Shown in pieces: positions 28,019 through 37,042 of a DNA stretch of 64,000 nucleotides. The position numbers and the translations under genes are program-made. Source of the stretch: Alteromonas mediterranea DE (GTDB lineage Bacteria > Pseudomonadota > Gammaproteobacteria > Enterobacterales > Alteromonadaceae); NCBI RefSeq assembly GCF_000020585.3, contig NC_011138.3, positions 783,562 to 847,561 of the forward strand. Direction: 5' to 3'. Position 1 is the stretch's first letter; each line of letters begins with the position of its first letter. The notes below the pieces were generated by a model, which worked only from the letters and a program-made list of their open reading frames with translations, did no database searches and was not told the DNA's origin.

Positions 28019-29713
28019 TTACTCGCTAAGCCCTAGTACTTTTTTACCTTGGTTGAAGTGAATATCAACCGGAATACTCGCCGCCTCTAAGCGCGCTAAA
28101 TCTGATGCAAGGTCAGGTTTAATCACACCCATTGTCTCAACCAATTCAGCCACGCCATCGTAATCGCCATCACCTTGTAAGGTAAGAATAAGTTCCGATA
28201 GCGCTTCTACCGCAGCGCCCATTTTCTCCATATTAACCCGGTATAGCCCGTCTTCGGTCTTTTCAAATGCGCCCTGTTGAGCAAAGAAGTTAAAGCGAAT
28301 CATGTTGGCTTTGCCATGTGCAGAACTTGCACCAAAACGCACTGAACGGAAAATGCCTGCCATAAAGGTTACGTAGTAATCCTCTAATGCGCCTTCGGTA
28401 ATCTCACCTTTTTCGAGAAGGCTTTGTACCATATACAGGCCAAGAATATCTGCTTTACCTTCTTCAAGGGCTGATGCATGCTCTTTTAGTGCGCCGCGCA
28501 CGGTACCTGAACCGTCCAGGGTGTTTTTAATCCCTAAACCGTGGGCCACTTCGTGAAACATGGTGTTCGCGAAAAAAGCGTCGAATGTAATGTGCTTGCG
28601 CTGCTCAGGTACAATGAGCGTATCTGCGATAGGAACGAGAATGGTATCAAATTTTGCACGCATAGCGTTTTTAAGCTGCAGACGTCGGGTCCCTTTTTCT
28701 AGCTGAACCCGTTCGTCGTTAGGCAGGTTTATGGCAATGGTTTTACTGCCTGCATTAGAATGGCCCGCATAGTAAATGACGTCGTATGCGTTAAGGTCCG
28801 CGTCCGAGCCCGGCATTTCGGCTTTGTAGGCTTCAGCGACGGGCAGGCCTTGCTGTAGTTCAGGCAAGAAAGCCGCATACTTTGCGAGCTTTTCACTCCA
28901 CGCTAGATCTTTAATAAGTACGTAAGCTTCAAACGCAGCGCGATAGCCAAAAAGTTGGTCTTCATAGCTTTCAATGGGGCCGATAACAAGCTCAATCGGG
29001 TTGGTTTTCATATCCATCCATGCCATGTCAGAGGCAAGGTAGTCATTGGATAAAAGTGCTTCGGCGCGAAGCTGCAGGTATTGCTTGAAGCTCTCATCTT
29101 CCGCCAGCTCTGATGCTTTTTTAAGTAAATCAGAGGCTTTCATTAACTCGCTTTTAAATGCTTCTGAATAAGGCACTGAATAAAGGTTACCTGCTTCATC
29201 ACGTTTTACCATAGAGTAAAGGCCTTGTTTGTCTTCAAAGCTTGCCGTAGCGAATTCGGCTTTATCTATGTCATGGGGGTAAAATTCAGCACCGGGCGCT
29301 TTGTCATCATAGCCACTAATAAAAGGGGTATCTCCGTTTAAGCGATCCCACGGCCCGTAGTTAATGGCAGCAAAGTGGCGGACGTCTTCATCGTCTATTG
29401 ATGAAAGAAATACATCTTTATCTTCAAAAAACGCTTGTTTCCAGAATAAGTCATCCATGATTTTTGATGCATCGATTAACAGCGAAAGCATTTTGTGCTG
29501 ATTGTCACTAAGGTGTGACAAATCGCTAGTAAGGTCTATACCGTGATAAATAGACAAGCGAGATTCGTCAACTAACAAGGTTTGCTCTGTTGTCGTCTCG
29601 GGTTTTGCCGTTGTTGTTTGTGTTGTGTCGGCGCTTTTACCGCACGCTGTAAGCATAAATAACCCCGCTATTGCGGCAGCAATAGGAGTGTAATGTGAAA
29701 GTGTGTTTTTCAT
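28019..29713 (-). CDS. M49-type dipeptidyl-peptidase III-like lipoprotein
   Basis: A protein of 564 residues with a lipoprotein signal ending LFMLTAC (Cys24), so it is membrane-anchored outside the cytoplasm. The probable zinc site is HEVAHGLG near residue 386, and a second motif ALEEGKADILGLY near 413 supplies the third ligand, as in metallopeptidase family M49. Eukaryotic M49 enzymes have the six-residue HExxGH; here the motif is the five-residue HExxH. M49 enzymes remove dipeptides from peptide N-termini. It stands alone, ending at a shared terminator. Confidence 0.85.
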   Translation of the reverse strand: MKNTLSHYTPIAAAIAGLFMLTACGKSADTTQTTTAKPETTTEQTLLVDESRLSIYHGIDLTSDLSHLSDNQHKMLSLLIDASKIMDDLFWKQAFFEDKDVFLSSIDDEDVRHFAAINYGPWDRLNGDTPFISGYDDKAPGAEFYPHDIDKAEFATASFEDKQGLYSMVKRDEAGNLYSVPYSEAFKSELMKASDLLKKASELAEDESFKQYLQLRAEALLSNDYLASDMAWMDMKTNPIELVIGPIESYEDQLFGYRAAFEAYVLIKDLAWSEKLAKYAAFLPELQQGLPVAEAYKAEMPGSDADLNAYDVIYYAGHSNAGSKTIAINLPNDERVQLEKGTRRLQLKNAMRAKFDTILVPIADTLIVPEQRKHITFDAFFANTMFHEVAHGLGIKNTLDGSGTVRGALKEHASALEEGKADILGLYMVQSLLEKGEITEGALEDYYVTFMAGIFRSVRFGASSAHGKANMIRFNFFAQQGAFEKTEDGLYRVNMEKMGAAVEALSELILTLQGDGDYDGVAELVETMGVIKPDLASDLARLEAASIPVDIHFNQGKKVLGLSE

Positions 29714-30126
29714 AATGAAGGTTACCGTGTTATCTGTCGAAAAATAGCTAGCTCACTATAGCTATGCTTTTGATTTTATACAAAAGTATGAAAATTATTT
29801 GTGTAATTTGAATAGTGCTTTGCTACTGGTTGTCTATACTTTTAAAAGCTTTGGTTACTCGGTCGGTGCGAAAACCCCGGTTAGATAATTGCTATTTTTT
29901 AGTTGGTCGAAACCGAAGCGCTACTATAGTATGGTGATAGAAATATCATAATAAAACAATAAACCTCCTGTATTTTTGCGTAACGAATAATGCCTTATGC
30001 TAATAAAGCAGGGAGAGCAAAGCATAAACGGTCATAGTTGATGCTGGTTTACGAGTACCAACTTGATTAACTGATACAGCAACTGATTGCCTTCTGGGCT
30101 ATTTGGAACTTCCTAAGGGTAGAAAT
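29714..30126. other. Intergenic region between M49 and HDOD genes
   Basis: 413 AT-rich bases between divergent genes. Related segments ATACAAAAGTA and TATACTTTTAAAA appear near 29777 and 29834. The HDOD gene is preceded by TAAGGG at 30114-30119. I searched for a cyclic-di-GMP riboswitch-like fold and did not find one. No other structure is supported. Confidence 0.35.
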
Positions 30127-30963
30127 ATGTCTACACAGAACGCGCTTTCAACCATCTTGGTTGAAAAAATTAACAACGATACTCTCGTCCTTCCTACACT
30201 TCCTGCTATCGCATTGAAAGTTCGTAAAGCAGCTGACGACCCTGATATAAACCTAAACGCAATGGGCGAGGTTATAGGTCAGGACCCGTCATTAAGCGCA
30301 AGAATGATTAAAATTGCTAATAGTGCTTATATGGGGCGTAGCGTTAAAGTGACTTCAATTAGTCAGGCGGTAACGCGTATTGGTCTGCGACAAATTAAGA
30401 ACATTTCTACTGCCTTGGCAATGGAACAGCTATTTGTATCGAAAAACGACGTGGTTGCTCGGTATTTACAGCAGGAATGGGCCAATACTGTGAACATAGT
30501 GTCTAGTGCCATGGCGGTTTTACAGCTTTATATCGCCCGGACTAAAAATCGTGAAATGAGCATGGATACTATGACTTTGGCAGCCCTTGTTCATAACATT
30601 GGTGTGTTGCCTATTTTAACCGAAGCAGAGCGCCACCCTGAAGTATTTGCTAACCCAACATTTCTTGAAGTTGCGATAGATCAATTGTCGGGGCGAATCG
30701 GCGCGAGCATAATGAGAGAATGGGGCTTCGGCGATAGTTTCGTTAATGTGGCTAAAAACTGGAAAGATTTAAGCTACCTGCCTGATAACCTAAGCTATAT
30801 CGATTTTGTACGTGTTGGCGCGGCGGTTTCAGGGGCTGCCGGCAGTCAAAAAGATGCTATTTTAAACTTAGCGATACAGCGCGGTGTTGTAGAAGATATG
30901 GGTGAACTACACTCTGATGAATTCGAAGAGCTAAGTAGCGCAGCGAAGCAAATTTTCTTATAA
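30127..30963 (+). CDS. HDOD domain protein
   Basis: About 278 residues. The start at 30127 is set by TAAGGG 8 bases upstream. A single HDOD domain covers most of the protein: LPTLPAIALKVRKAADDP, GQDPSLSARMIKIANSAYMG and SISQAVTRIGLRQIKNI, with ALVHNIGVLPIL in place of the catalytic HD pair seen in true HD phosphohydrolases. HDOD proteins act in signalling rather than catalysis, often downstream of two-component systems or c-di-GMP. No output domain is attached. A terminator follows. Confidence 0.9.
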   Translation: MSTQNALSTILVEKINNDTLVLPTLPAIALKVRKAADDPDINLNAMGEVIGQDPSLSARMIKIANSAYMGRSVKVTSISQAVTRIGLRQIKNISTALAMEQLFVSKNDVVARYLQQEWANTVNIVSSAMAVLQLYIARTKNREMSMDTMTLAALVHNIGVLPILTEAERHPEVFANPTFLEVAIDQLSGRIGASIMREWGFGDSFVNVAKNWKDLSYLPDNLSYIDFVRVGAAVSGAAGSQKDAILNLAIQRGVVEDMGELHSDEFEELSSAAKQIFL

Positions 30964-30999
30964 GCAGTTAAGCTACCCCCAGATCTACACAATAATGTT

Positions 31000-31043
31000 A
31001 GGCCGATACAGAAGTGAATCTTCAAAACGTATCGGCCTTTTTG
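31000..31043. terminator. Terminator between HDOD and benE genes
   Basis: AGGCCGATA and TATCGGCCT pair across a 21-base loop and are followed by TTTTTGTT. It sits between convergent genes. Confidence 0.75.
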
Positions 31044-31083
31044 TTATGTAAGTTGCTATGGGTACAGCGCTAAATAAGCAACA

Positions 31084-32274
31084 CTAGGCGTTAGCAGGTT
31101 TCTTTTGAACATACAGCAATATTAAGCCTAGCCCCAACCCCCACACTGCTGAAGTCATAGAAAATAAGCTAAAGCCTGACGCAGTACACAGCATAGTAAG
31201 CAGTGCAGGGGCCCTGTGATGTTCTATTTCCATAGCACGAACTACCGCCCCTTGAAGCGTAGCTAACAGAGCTAGCCCAGCAAGTAGGTGAATAATGATA
31301 CTGGGCATGCTAACAAATAATGCTACGACCACAGACGCTGAAAGCCCCATAAATATATACGCCACACCGGCTGCAATAGCCGCTTTATAGCGCTGTGACT
31401 TTTCACTATCCGCTTGTTCACCCATGCACAATGCTGCTGTGATAGCGGCTAGGTTAAAGGTAAAGCCTCCAAATGGTGCTAATAGGGCTTGAGCAATGGC
31501 GATACCTGATAAAATAGGCTTATGGTCGGGTGTATAGCCGTGGGCGTGATGAATAGCAATACCAGGTAAGTTTTGAGAAAGTGTAGTAATAAGAAAAAGG
31601 GGAAAGGCTAACCCAATAGTGGCACTTAGCGAGAAAGTGGGTGTTACCCAAATAGGCACGGGCAGGGCAAATATTGATGACAGCCCTGATGAATCGCTTG
31701 TTAAAGCAACACCACCGTCTGCACTGCTCATAAACATACTAATGCCCACCGACATAACCAGCAGTAACAGCATTAGATAACGGGGAAATAGCCGGCTTCC
31801 TATTAGATAAACCGCGAGAAATAACGCGACTAAGTGCGGCGCATCGTTCACATCACTGAATATAGCAAGACATATAGGTAAGAGAATACCGGCCAAAAGT
31901 GCCGATGAGATTGCAGGCGGAATCCGACTAATTTGTTTAAGCAGGCTACGACTTTGAGCCGTTACAAGAGAAAGCATTGCGCATATTACAAAAGCACCAA
32001 TGGCTTCGCTTAAACGGTAATTACCGATACTCGTTAACAAGAAAGCGGCGCCAGGGGTAGACCAAGCGGTAACAACGGGCAGCTTGGATAGCCACGAAAA
32101 TAAAATACAGGTAATACCCATGCCTAGTCCAAGCGCGAATAACCAGCTTATTACCATGTCATCGCTAGCGCCGGCCTTACGTGCCACATCAATGATAATA
32201 ACGACAGAACTACTGTAACCTACCGTAACGGCGGTAAGCCCTGCGCTGATATGACTTAACTTCCATTTACTCAT
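31084..32274 (-). CDS. BenE-family benzoate/proton symporter-like transporter
   Basis: A membrane protein of 396 residues with about 12 helices, matching the BenE family: GLTAVTVGYSSSVVIIIDVARKAG near the N-terminus, VTAWSTPGAAFLLTS near 70, and PFGGFTFNLAAITAALCMG near 265. The family imports benzoate-like aromatics, but many members have unknown substrates and no aromatic catabolic gene is in sight. It is divergent from an XRE-cupin regulator with paired palindromes in the shared promoter region. Confidence 0.88.
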   Translation of the reverse strand: MSKWKLSHISAGLTAVTVGYSSSVVIIIDVARKAGASDDMVISWLFALGLGMGITCILFSWLSKLPVVTAWSTPGAAFLLTSIGNYRLSEAIGAFVICAMLSLVTAQSRSLLKQISRIPPAISSALLAGILLPICLAIFSDVNDAPHLVALFLAVYLIGSRLFPRYLMLLLLVMSVGISMFMSSADGGVALTSDSSGLSSIFALPVPIWVTPTFSLSATIGLAFPLFLITTLSQNLPGIAIHHAHGYTPDHKPILSGIAIAQALLAPFGGFTFNLAAITAALCMGEQADSEKSQRYKAAIAAGVAYIFMGLSASVVVALFVSMPSIIIHLLAGLALLATLQGAVVRAMEIEHHRAPALLTMLCTASGFSLFSMTSAVWGLGLGLILLYVQKKPANA

Positions 32275-32362
32275 GAAAACCCTCGTGATGGAATTTCGAT
32301 TTGGAATCGACTGAGTGATAAAAACACGCTTTTAGCGTCTATTTATGTGCTACTCTACCTTT

Positions 32363-32382
32363 TTGTGCGCTATAACGTACAA
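32363..32382. promoter_or_regulatory. Operator-like palindrome, copy 1
   Basis: TTGTGCGCTATAACGTACAA, an imperfect 20-bp palindrome between benE and the XRE-cupin gene. It matches the reverse complement of copy 2 except at one base. It is a probable binding site for the adjacent regulator. Confidence 0.7.
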
Positions 32383-32397
32383 TAGGTAACTTACCAT

Positions 32398-32417
32398 TTG
32401 TGCGTTATAGCGCACAA
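32398..32417. promoter_or_regulatory. Operator-like palindrome, copy 2
   Basis: TTGTGCGTTATAGCGCACAA, with TTGTGCG/CGCACAA arms, starts 35 bases after copy 1. Between the copies lies a smaller palindrome GGTAA-C-TTACC. The phasing suggests cooperative binding and joint control of benE and the regulator gene. Confidence 0.72.
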
Positions 32418-32460
32418 CTGCTTTATCAACATTAGAGACGAAGTAAAAGGCCTTCATTAC

Positions 32461-33024
32461 ATGACAAAAGCAAATGCGCAGCCTTCTGCTATTTCAAAAA
32501 GCATTGCTCAACACCTGCAATCAGTTCGTACAGGGCGAGGCCTTTCACTTGATAAAACCGCCAAATTAACAGGGGTGTCCAAAGCCATGCTTGGGCAAAT
32601 AGAGCGAGGTGAGTCTAGCCCAACTATCGCGACTCTGTGGAAAATAGCCACAGGTCTTGCGTGTTCTTTTTCTTCTTTCTTGTCTGGTGACGAAACAGCG
32701 CCTACGTCTCAACACGCAGATGATAAGTTCGCTAACGACCCAAACGTAACCATTAAAACGCTATTCCCGTTTAATGCAGTCACTCAGTTTGAAATGTTTG
32801 AGCTTTGCTTGAAGGACTTTCATGAGCAGCACTCTTCGGCGCACCAAATAGGTGTAACAGAACACATTCACGTATTACAAGGGAAGTTAGGGGTTTTGCA
32901 AGATGGTCAATGGCAAGCCTATCAAGCGCAAGAGCAATGTATATTGCACGCAGATCAGCCACACGGTTATCGAGATGAAGTAGGAGAAACGCGCTTTGTT
33001 GTGGTAATTCACTACCCTGTTTAA
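32461..33024 (+). CDS. XRE-cupin transcriptional regulator
   Basis: 187 residues from the ATG at 32461; AAAAGG lies about 10 bases before it, and an earlier TTG would begin inside the operator. The N-terminal helix-turn-helix covers about 17-75 (SLDKTAKLTGVSKAMLGQIERG, split by the recognition helix). The C-terminal cupin domain (about 105-187) has EHIHVLQGKLGVLQDG and LHADQPHGYR. Such proteins sense a small molecule in the cupin and repress or activate a neighbouring transporter. It is divergent from benE, with two matched palindromes between them. Confidence 0.9.
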   Translation: MTKANAQPSAISKSIAQHLQSVRTGRGLSLDKTAKLTGVSKAMLGQIERGESSPTIATLWKIATGLACSFSSFLSGDETAPTSQHADDKFANDPNVTIKTLFPFNAVTQFEMFELCLKDFHEQHSSAHQIGVTEHIHVLQGKLGVLQDGQWQAYQAQEQCILHADQPHGYRDEVGETRFVVVIHYPV

Positions 33025-33125
33025 AGTGGCTAAGTAATGTTTTTTGAGCGGCTAGAAAGCCTTTGTAAAAAATCGCTTCTACAAAAGCAAGCTAATTAGA
33101 AACGGTACTCTAGGGATATTTATGA

Positions 33126-33158
33126 AAAGCCTAATTACTGTAATAGTGATTAGGCTTT
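33126..33158. terminator. Terminator between regulator and rdgC
   Basis: AAAGCCTAATTACT and AGTGATTAGGCTTT pair with one bulge around a short loop, with A/T-rich flanks, between two convergent genes. Confidence 0.75.
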
Positions 33159-33213
33159 GAATTAAATGCTCAATTGATATTAGAGAATAGATTGCGTTCT
33201 ACTGATCGCTCGC

Positions 33214-34125
33214 TCACAAACTATCGTCGTTAAGATTAAGCGCACCACGAAGGAAGTTTAGCAGCGTACAAATTTCGGCTGACATCAGCGCAAATTCCGC
33301 GTCAAGGCGCGCTTCTACCTGATCTTTTGGTACGTCGTCAGTTTCTTCTTTAATGCGGTCGGTGAACTTAATGCGTTTAATGGCACCATCTTCACACATA
33401 ACAGCCGCTAGCGTCTCTGCATATTCAAATGCGACTTTTTGGACCAGCTTACCTGCATCTAGGTGAATAGTAATTTCTTCGCTGTCTAGCGGCTGGTTTT
33501 TACAGCGGATAACGCTGCCTGTGTCATCAGTTGATTTAAATTCAGCTTCTTCAAGTAAGCCTACGCCTTCAGGCGTTGCCTCAGTAACCCAATGGGTAAG
33601 TTCGCTTTGAAGGCTTCTGCGCGTAAACGGCACAACAGGCAGCGAGCCTATGGCCTTTCTTACCATGGCCAAAAAGGCTTCGGCTTTGCCGTCAGAAGAC
33701 GCATCAACCACCACCAAATTGTCGGCTAACGAGATAAAACCATGAGTGTAGGTGTTTTTTGTAAAGGCCTGAGGCAGCAAGCGGGTTTGAATTTCTTGCT
33801 TAAGGTCGGCTTTGGCTTTTTTGCCAACCGGCGAGCCTGTTTCCATTTCTATCTTGGCTGCCATTTCATCAAGTTCAGCATTAACCACAGCAGAAGGAAG
33901 AATCTTTTCTTGTTTCTTTAGCGTTATCCAAAAACGCTGTTGAACAACGTGAAACATGGTGCCTTGCTTACCAGCCTGAGAAAACGGGGAAGCAAACCCC
34001 ATAGTTGCCATATCTTGGCTGCCGCACGGGCGGAAAGCATGCTCGTTAAGGGCACGCTCTAAATCGCCCTCATCTAGCGATAGCGGTTGAGTAATTTGAT
34101 AGGCTTTTACATTTTTAAACCACAT
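33214..34125 (-). CDS. rdgC: Recombination-associated protein RdgC
   Basis: 303 residues starting MWFKNVKAYQIT at 34125, the family's standard N-terminus. RdgC forms a ring around duplex DNA and restrains RecA. Family segments include FRPCGSQDMATMGFASPF, RLLPQAFTKNTYTHGFIS and VVDASSDGKAEAFL. It is a stand-alone gene with a convergent terminator. Confidence 0.96.
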   Translation of the reverse strand: MWFKNVKAYQITQPLSLDEGDLERALNEHAFRPCGSQDMATMGFASPFSQAGKQGTMFHVVQQRFWITLKKQEKILPSAVVNAELDEMAAKIEMETGSPVGKKAKADLKQEIQTRLLPQAFTKNTYTHGFISLADNLVVVDASSDGKAEAFLAMVRKAIGSLPVVPFTRRSLQSELTHWVTEATPEGVGLLEEAEFKSTDDTGSVIRCKNQPLDSEEITIHLDAGKLVQKVAFEYAETLAAVMCEDGAIKRIKFTDRIKEETDDVPKDQVEARLDAEFALMSAEICTLLNFLRGALNLNDDSL

Positions 34126-34260
34126 AGTGTAAGCATTCTCTTGATAAAAATAGGGCGCAAGCGTACCAATGTAAGTGGCACTGCGCAATTGAATAAAAAG
34201 GTATTAAGTCATGATTGTACGCTTAACGTGCGACCTGTCTAAAAATGAATACTAGGCGTG

Positions 34261-35991
34261 TCATGTACTCTTTTTGGGGAAGCGAATAGTATAATGCAAG
34301 CCTTGCTCTGGCGCACTTTGCGCTTCAATATGCCCGTTTAGTGACTGCGTCACTAAGTTATACATAATATGCGTTCCCAAGCCACTGCCGCCTTGTCCAC
34401 GTTTTGTTGTGAAGAAGGCGTCAAACAGTTTTTCTAATGCCTCTTCATTTAGCCCGTTACCATTATCGGTGTAGTCGATAACCACATTGTCACCCGCGTC
34501 TTTCACCACTAAATTAATGGTGCCGGTGGTTTTACCTTCAAAGCCGTGGGTAAGCGAGTTCACAACCATATTGGTAACAATTTGTGCAATAGCGCCAGGC
34601 GCACATTTCACTACTAAGTTGTCGGGGCAAGAGACATTAATTTCATACTCGGTATGTTTAAAGCTTGGTTTAAGCGACAGAATAATCTCATTAATGTAGT
34701 CGCCAAGTACAAATTCTCGTTCTGTTTCACTTGTCTGGTCTACCGCTACTTGCTTGAAACTGGCAATGAGATCAGAAGCGCGCTCTAAATTGTTCAGTAG
34801 CAGTAGGGCGGTTTGTTCTGCTTCATCAATAAAGCTCGACATGCTTTTACTGGTTAGGCTTTTATCTTCAAAGTCGGTTTTTAGGTTATTTAGGCGCTCT
34901 TGAAGAAAGCTTGCTGCGGTAACGCTTACGCCTAACGGCGTATTCACATCATGGGCGATACCTGCAACTAAACCACCAAGCGACGCCATTCGCTCAGACT
35001 CTACAAGTTGTTCTTGAGTCTGACGAAGCGTATTCATGGAGTTAGCTAATTCTTGATTACGTTTTCTAAGCTCAGCTTCTATGTACTGACGGTTCTCGTT
35101 TTCTTGGCGCAACTCCCGCTGATGGGCGATAAGTTCGTCTTTTTGCTGCTCCAAATCCAGCATAATTTGAGAAAGAGAAGCGGTTTTCTTTGCCACCTCT
35201 TGTTCTAAAATAAGGTTTTGGTCGTCTAACTTTCTGTTGGCGAGGGTTAATTCGCTTTTGGCGTCGTTAAGATTGTTTTTCGAAACTATCAAATCGTCAA
35301 TGACGCCGTTGTACGACTCTTTGAGCTGTAAAAGCTCGTTATCGTCTTCTAGCTCTATATTGATTTTGCTGTCTCTGAGGTGCTCGGGGTCGAAGTTACC
35401 CATTTGTTCGGTAATACTTTGAAGCGGCTCTGAGAGCATAGTGCGAAAGGCTGTCATGAACAGAAATACAAGAAATGTGGTTTTTACGATAGCGTTTCCG
35501 ATAAGGAAAAATACGCCCACCTCTATGCGACTAAAAATAGTATCAAAACTAGAATAAAGGGTAACATCACCCACCGTTGATTCGCGTCCCGAAAACTTAA
35601 AAACGAGAGGGAAACTGTAGCTGAATACCCCGCCAGAATGGTCTTCGATAACTTCGCGATCAATGGGCGCAAGTGAACGTTTTGCACGAATACCATAGTC
35701 TGCAATGTAGTTGCCGTTTTCTCCGCGAACCTGTAGGCCTTCAACGATGGGCAGTGACATCAGCCCTTCGGAGATGGCGCGGACCTGATCGTTATTGAGC
35801 TCCCACATTGCGCGGGTAAGGCTAGAGGAAAACGTGTTCTTCAAAGTTTGAAGTTCGCTTTCTACGTGATTTTTAGTGCTGAGGTACTCTGTGAAGATCT
35901 GTCCTATTGTTACCAGAAGAGTCAGCGAGAAATACACCGATAACACTCTGGCTAAGAGCTTCCTTGATAACCCTGTCTTGACCGCAGTCAT
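34261..35991 (-). CDS. Membrane sensor histidine kinase, orphan
   Basis: About 576 residues from MTAVKTGLSRKLL at 35991; AGGGG lies 12 bases upstream. Helix 1 is at about 12-35, a periplasmic sensor of about 120 residues follows, and helix 2 is near 160-185 (FFLIGNAIVKTTFLVFLFMT). Then come a HAMP-like segment and a long coiled coil (about 230-340). The H-box is MASLGGLVAGIAHDVNTPLG, and N, G1 and G2 boxes are present (NMVVNSLTHGFEG, DYTDNGNGL, GSGLGTHIMYNLV). The kinase is of the class that uses HDxNxP instead of HExRxP. No response regulator is adjacent except divergent phoB, which has its own partner phoR. The stimulus is unknown. Confidence 0.9.
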   Translation of the reverse strand: MTAVKTGLSRKLLARVLSVYFSLTLLVTIGQIFTEYLSTKNHVESELQTLKNTFSSSLTRAMWELNNDQVRAISEGLMSLPIVEGLQVRGENGNYIADYGIRAKRSLAPIDREVIEDHSGGVFSYSFPLVFKFSGRESTVGDVTLYSSFDTIFSRIEVGVFFLIGNAIVKTTFLVFLFMTAFRTMLSEPLQSITEQMGNFDPEHLRDSKINIELEDDNELLQLKESYNGVIDDLIVSKNNLNDAKSELTLANRKLDDQNLILEQEVAKKTASLSQIMLDLEQQKDELIAHQRELRQENENRQYIEAELRKRNQELANSMNTLRQTQEQLVESERMASLGGLVAGIAHDVNTPLGVSVTAASFLQERLNNLKTDFEDKSLTSKSMSSFIDEAEQTALLLLNNLERASDLIASFKQVAVDQTSETEREFVLGDYINEIILSLKPSFKHTEYEINVSCPDNLVVKCAPGAIAQIVTNMVVNSLTHGFEGKTTGTINLVVKDAGDNVVIDYTDNGNGLNEEALEKLFDAFFTTKRGQGGSGLGTHIMYNLVTQSLNGHIEAQSAPEQGLHYTIRFPKKST

Positions 35992-36187
35992 TGATAAACA
36001 TACCCCTGTTACATCAGACTCTATATTCTCTATACATAGTTTCGAGCGTTGCGTTTTAGCATAGAGTGATTGGTAATTTCGACGATTCAAGAATATGCGT
36101 AAAAGAAATAATAAACAAGATTAAGCGCTTAAACTTTGGGCGAAGTTGTTTTATTACCGTATTAAACTTGACACATTAATGTAATCG

Positions 36188-36221
36188 TTTTAATAAAACT
36201 GTCACAGACCACATTAATAAT
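36188..36221 (+). promoter_or_regulatory. Pho box and -10 element upstream of phoB
   Basis: TTTTAAT-AAAA-CTGTCAC at 36188-36205 has the 7-4-7 layout of a PhoB site, with a near-consensus second half. After 10 bases comes AATAAT (36216-36221) as -10, the geometry of PhoB-activated promoters. The 18-mer TAATAAAACTGTCACAGA here recurs exactly before the DUF3450-TonB operon. This indicates autoregulation. Confidence 0.72.
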
Positions 36222-36253
36222 AACGGCGTTTAATAATGAGCAGGAATATAACG

Positions 36254-36943
36254 ATGTCTCGTACAGTGTTGGTGGTTGAGGACGAAGCGCCTATCCGTGA
36301 AATGCTTAAGTTCGTACTTGAGCAGTCGGGCTTTAATATTATTGAAGCCGAAGATTATGACATCGCGCAAGAAAAAATTTGCGAACCCTATCCGGATTTA
36401 ATCTTATTAGATTGGATGCTGCCGGGAGGAAGCGGTGTACAGCTAGCGAAAAGTTTAAAGCAACATGAATTTACCCGTGATATACCGGTAATTATGCTTA
36501 CCGCGCGTGGCGAAGAAGAAGACAAAATTCGCGGCCTTGACGCAGGTGCTGACGATTACGTCACCAAGCCTTTCTCTCCTAAAGAGTTAGTGGCGCGAAT
36601 AAAAGCGGTCATGCGCAGAGTAACACCGACCTCAAACGAAGAGCCTATCGAATTTAACGGGCTTAAGTTAGAGCCGGTTTCCCACCGTGTTATGGCTAAC
36701 GAAGAGCCCCTAGACATGGGCCCAACTGAGTTCAAGTTATTACACTTTTTTATGACGCACCCAGAGCGTGTGTACAGTCGAGAACTTTTACTTGATAACG
36801 TGTGGGGAACAAACGTGTATGTAGAAGATAGAACGGTAGACGTTCATATCCGACGCCTGCGCAAAGCTATCTCTCGTCATGGCCATGATGCTATGATCCA
36901 AACCGTACGCGGTGCGGGCTATCGTTTTTCTACTAAACTGTAA
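36254..36943 (+). CDS. phoB: Phosphate regulon response regulator PhoB
   Basis: 229 residues from [16 protein letters not shown] at 36254, set by AGGAA. The receiver domain has Asp10 and Asp53 ([10 protein letters not shown]), and TKPFSP carries the conserved Lys near 105. The winged-helix OmpR-type DNA-binding domain ends with [16 protein letters not shown] and [11 protein letters not shown]. It is activated by PhoR under phosphate starvation and binds Pho boxes. A Pho box precedes the gene, and phoR starts 100 bases after it. Confidence 0.96.
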   Translation: MSRTVLVVEDEAPIREMLKFVLEQSGFNIIEAEDYDIAQEKICEPYPDLILLDWMLPGGSGVQLAKSLKQHEFTRDIPVIMLTARGEEEDKIRGLDAGADDYVTKPFSPKELVARIKAVMRRVTPTSNEEPIEFNGLKLEPVSHRVMANEEPLDMGPTEFKLLHFFMTHPERVYSRELLLDNVWGTNVYVEDRTVDVHIRRLRKAISRHGHDAMIQTVRGAGYRFSTKL

Positions 36944-37042
36944 TTAACGAAGATGTTAAGGGAGTGGCAATGCGCTATTCCCTCTTGCCTTTACGCTTTT
37001 TGAGCGAATGTATTTTCCACCATTAACAACGCGAGTTATTTC

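Noticed and set aside
29840..29940. Possible cyclic-di-GMP riboswitch before the HDOD gene
   Set aside because: The segment around GGTCGGTGCGAAAACCCCGG lacks the conserved two-helix GEMM arrangement and is more than 180 bases from the start codon.
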